IMG/VR virus record: IMGVR_UViG_3300033143_000464
Location: 1-43,016 of that record
Origin: a virus
Strand: one strand, 5' to 3'
Length of the DNA stretch: 43,016 nt
Each line of letters opens with the position of its first letter. The first letter of the stretch is position 1. A program made the translations under genes and the position numbers. Positions 41,728 through 43,016 of the stretch are shown in pieces. The notes below the pieces were generated by a model. The model did not search any database, was not told the origin of the DNA, and saw only the letters and a program-made list of their open reading frames with translations.

Positions 41728-43016
41728 ATGCAAAACACAATCTTAACAGAAGATGTGAAGAAGTCATGGGAGCCAATCCTTAACGAATCTTCACTACCTG
41801 AAATCAAAGACGCAACGGTTCGTAATACTGTTATGCGCCTTCTTGAAAACACAAAAGCGGAACTTAACGAAGCTGCAACTACTATTGCTGCTGACGGTAC
41901 TTCTACAAACGGTGCTGCTGACAACTATGACCCAGTTCTTATCAAACTGATTCGTAGAACTATGCCTTCTATCATTGCACATGATATTATCGGCGTACAA
42001 CCAATGTCAGGTCCTACTGGTCTTGTCTTCTCTATGGCGGCTGAGTATGTAGATGGCGGTGCTGAGGCATTCGGCGTTGACGCTCCTGTTGACCAAGGTA
42101 AGAACACTACCACCGAAGCTGAATTGCTTGGTGCAGATACAGAAATCACTGCTGCAAACAACGATGGTTCTGGTACTGCTGCACTTCCAGTAACACAAGT
42201 ATCTCCTTGGAAAGAAATGACCTTCAGCATCGAGAAAGCGCCAGTAGACGTTCAAACTCGCGCACTGAAAGGTACTTACACCCAAGAGCTTGCACAAGAC
42301 CTTAAAGCAATTCATGGTATTGATGCAGAAACAGAACTTGCTAACATCCTTGCTGGCGAACTTACTGCTGAAATCAATCGTGAGATGATTGCTCTTATCG
42401 ATAACCAAGCGATTATCACTCCTGTTACTGACTGGCGTGGTGGTGGAGCTGGTACTGCTCCTTTAGGTACTGAACTTATGACTGTTGGTGAATTCGACCT
42501 TGAAGCAGATACAGACGCTATCGGCGAGATTGACCAAATCAAGGCACTTATGTTGTTCTTGAACAATCAGTCTGCACGTATCGCTCGTGGTACTCGTAGA
42601 GGAATGGCGAACTGGATTATCACTTCTCCTTCTATCGCTGGTGCTCTTGAGACTGCTGGTAAAGTAGACGCGATTGCTAACTTCGGCGCAGTTTCAACTC
42701 CTGCTGATGTTGGTGTTACATATGCTGGTATCCTTAATGGCCGTTACAAGCTGTTCATCGACCCATATATGGCAACAGATATCGTTTACATGGGTTACAA
42801 AGGTGCTTCTGCATATGATGCTGGTGCATACTACAGTCCATATGTTCCAATGAGTCTTATGAAGGCAGTTGGTGAGAACGACTTCCAACCTCGTATCGGA
42901 TTCAAAACCCGTTATGGTCTTGCTGTTAACCCAATGGCAGTTGCGAAAGGTTCTCGTAACAACATCAGCATCTCTGATGCTACTAGTGCAGGTAATGTTG
43001 GCTATCACGCTAACCC
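41728..43016 (+). CDS. gp23: Major capsid protein, T4 gp23-like (3' end outside window)
   Basis: The frame opens at ATG 41728 (AGGA at 41714-41717) and runs off the window, giving 429 codons of an expected roughly 500. Motifs: WEPILNESSLPEIKD, LIRRTMPSIIAHDIIGVQPM and SGPTGLVFSM are typical gp23. A gp21-type site LNE/A follows residue 48, so the mature protein would begin AATTIAADG, close to where T4 gp23 is cut (after Glu65). Later parts (SLMKAVGENDFQPRIGFKTR, YGLAVNPMA) also match. It makes up most of the shell. It is co-transcribed with the scaffold. Confidence 0.95.
   Translation, partial: MQNTILTEDVKKSWEPILNESSLPEIKDATVRNTVMRLLENTKAELNEAATTIAADGTSTNGAADNYDPVLIKLIRRTMPSIIAHDIIGVQPMSGPTGLVFSMAAEYVDGGAEAFGVDAPVDQGKNTTTEAELLGADTEITAANNDGSGTAALPVTQVSPWKEMTFSIEKAPVDVQTRALKGTYTQELAQDLKAIHGIDAETELANILAGELTAEINREMIALIDNQAIITPVTDWRGGGAGTAPLGTELMTVGEFDLEADTDAIGEIDQIKALMLFLNNQSARIARGTRRGMANWIITSPSIAGALETAGKVDAIANFGAVSTPADVGVTYAGILNGRYKLFIDPYMATDIVYMGYKGASAYDAGAYYSPYVPMSLMKAVGENDFQPRIGFKTRYGLAVNPMAVAKGSRNNISISDATSAGNVGYHAN

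Overview
The window is a continuous piece of a tailed-phage genome: the virion (head, neck, tail and host-adhesion) region of a contractile-tailed phage of the T4 superfamily. All supported genes are on the + strand, tightly packed (many ATGA or TAATG overlaps), with no intergenic stretch longer than about 110 bases and no tRNA, CRISPR or insertion sequence seen. The evidence is the recognisable series of T4 homologues (gp25, gp6, gp8, gp13, gp14, gp15, gp16, gp17, gp18, gp19, gp20, prohead core, gp21, gp22, gp23) in nearly T4 order. A late-promoter-like ATAAATA motif also recurs before many genes. Protein lengths and domain content depart widely from T4, so this is a distant relative of the marine or environmental type. 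The host is probably Gram-negative, because the lysis genes include an i-spanin and a lipoprotein o-spanin; the host genus cannot be read from the sequence.

Layout. (1) 2-898: 3' part of a tail fibre ending in an S74 intramolecular chaperone. (2) 907-11726: baseplate wedge block (gp25, gp6, a 766-aa wedge or fibre protein with a C-terminal FG-GAP-type beta-propeller, gp8, and a 1762-aa DUF4815-type structural protein). (3) 11738-17261: a dense adhesion region with fibre-repeat protein, adaptor plus collar protein, a second collar protein, two related fibre-chaperone-like proteins flanking a fibre-tip-like protein, an adaptor plus Asp-box beta-propeller, and a DUF1353 protein. (4) 17301-26586: a DUF1617-like protein, a terminator, then a run of beta-rich virion accessory proteins in several late transcription units. 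(5) 26622-27918: a lysis cassette (two-TM holin-like protein, i-spanin, a 60-aa protein, o-spanin). (6) 27918-31256: a carbohydrate-binding-module-like protein and the neck proteins gp13 (with an inserted jelly-roll), gp14 and gp15. (7) 31267-33447: a fibre-like protein and three proteins whose N-termini resemble the T4 capsid-targeting sequence. (8) 33497-43016: packaging and assembly, gp16/gp17 terminase, gp18 sheath, gp19 tube, gp20 portal, two small prohead-core-type proteins, gp21 protease, gp22 scaffold with an N-terminal zinc ribbon, and the start of the gp23 major capsid protein, cut by the window end.

How they work together. gp22 scaffold and gp67-like core proteins assemble with gp23 on the gp20 portal. 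gp21 then cleaves the scaffold, the gp23 propeptide and, by inference, the capsid-targeted internal proteins encoded just before the terminase. gp16/gp17 pack DNA, and gp13/gp14/gp15 close the head and join it to the gp18/gp19 tail, which is built on the wedge proteins. The large accessory region supplies interchangeable receptor-binding tips and their chaperones. Three TTCG-loop terminators and about a dozen late-promoter-like motifs divide the region into transcription units.

Most interesting points: the run of capsid-targeting-like N-termini at 31962-33447; a jelly-roll inserted in neck protein gp13; a zinc ribbon fused to the scaffold; two unrelated seven-bladed propellers attached to tail proteins; a spanin pair split by a small gene; and hairpins just downstream of some late promoters. 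All functional statements rest on reading translated sequence and recall of families; no database search was run.
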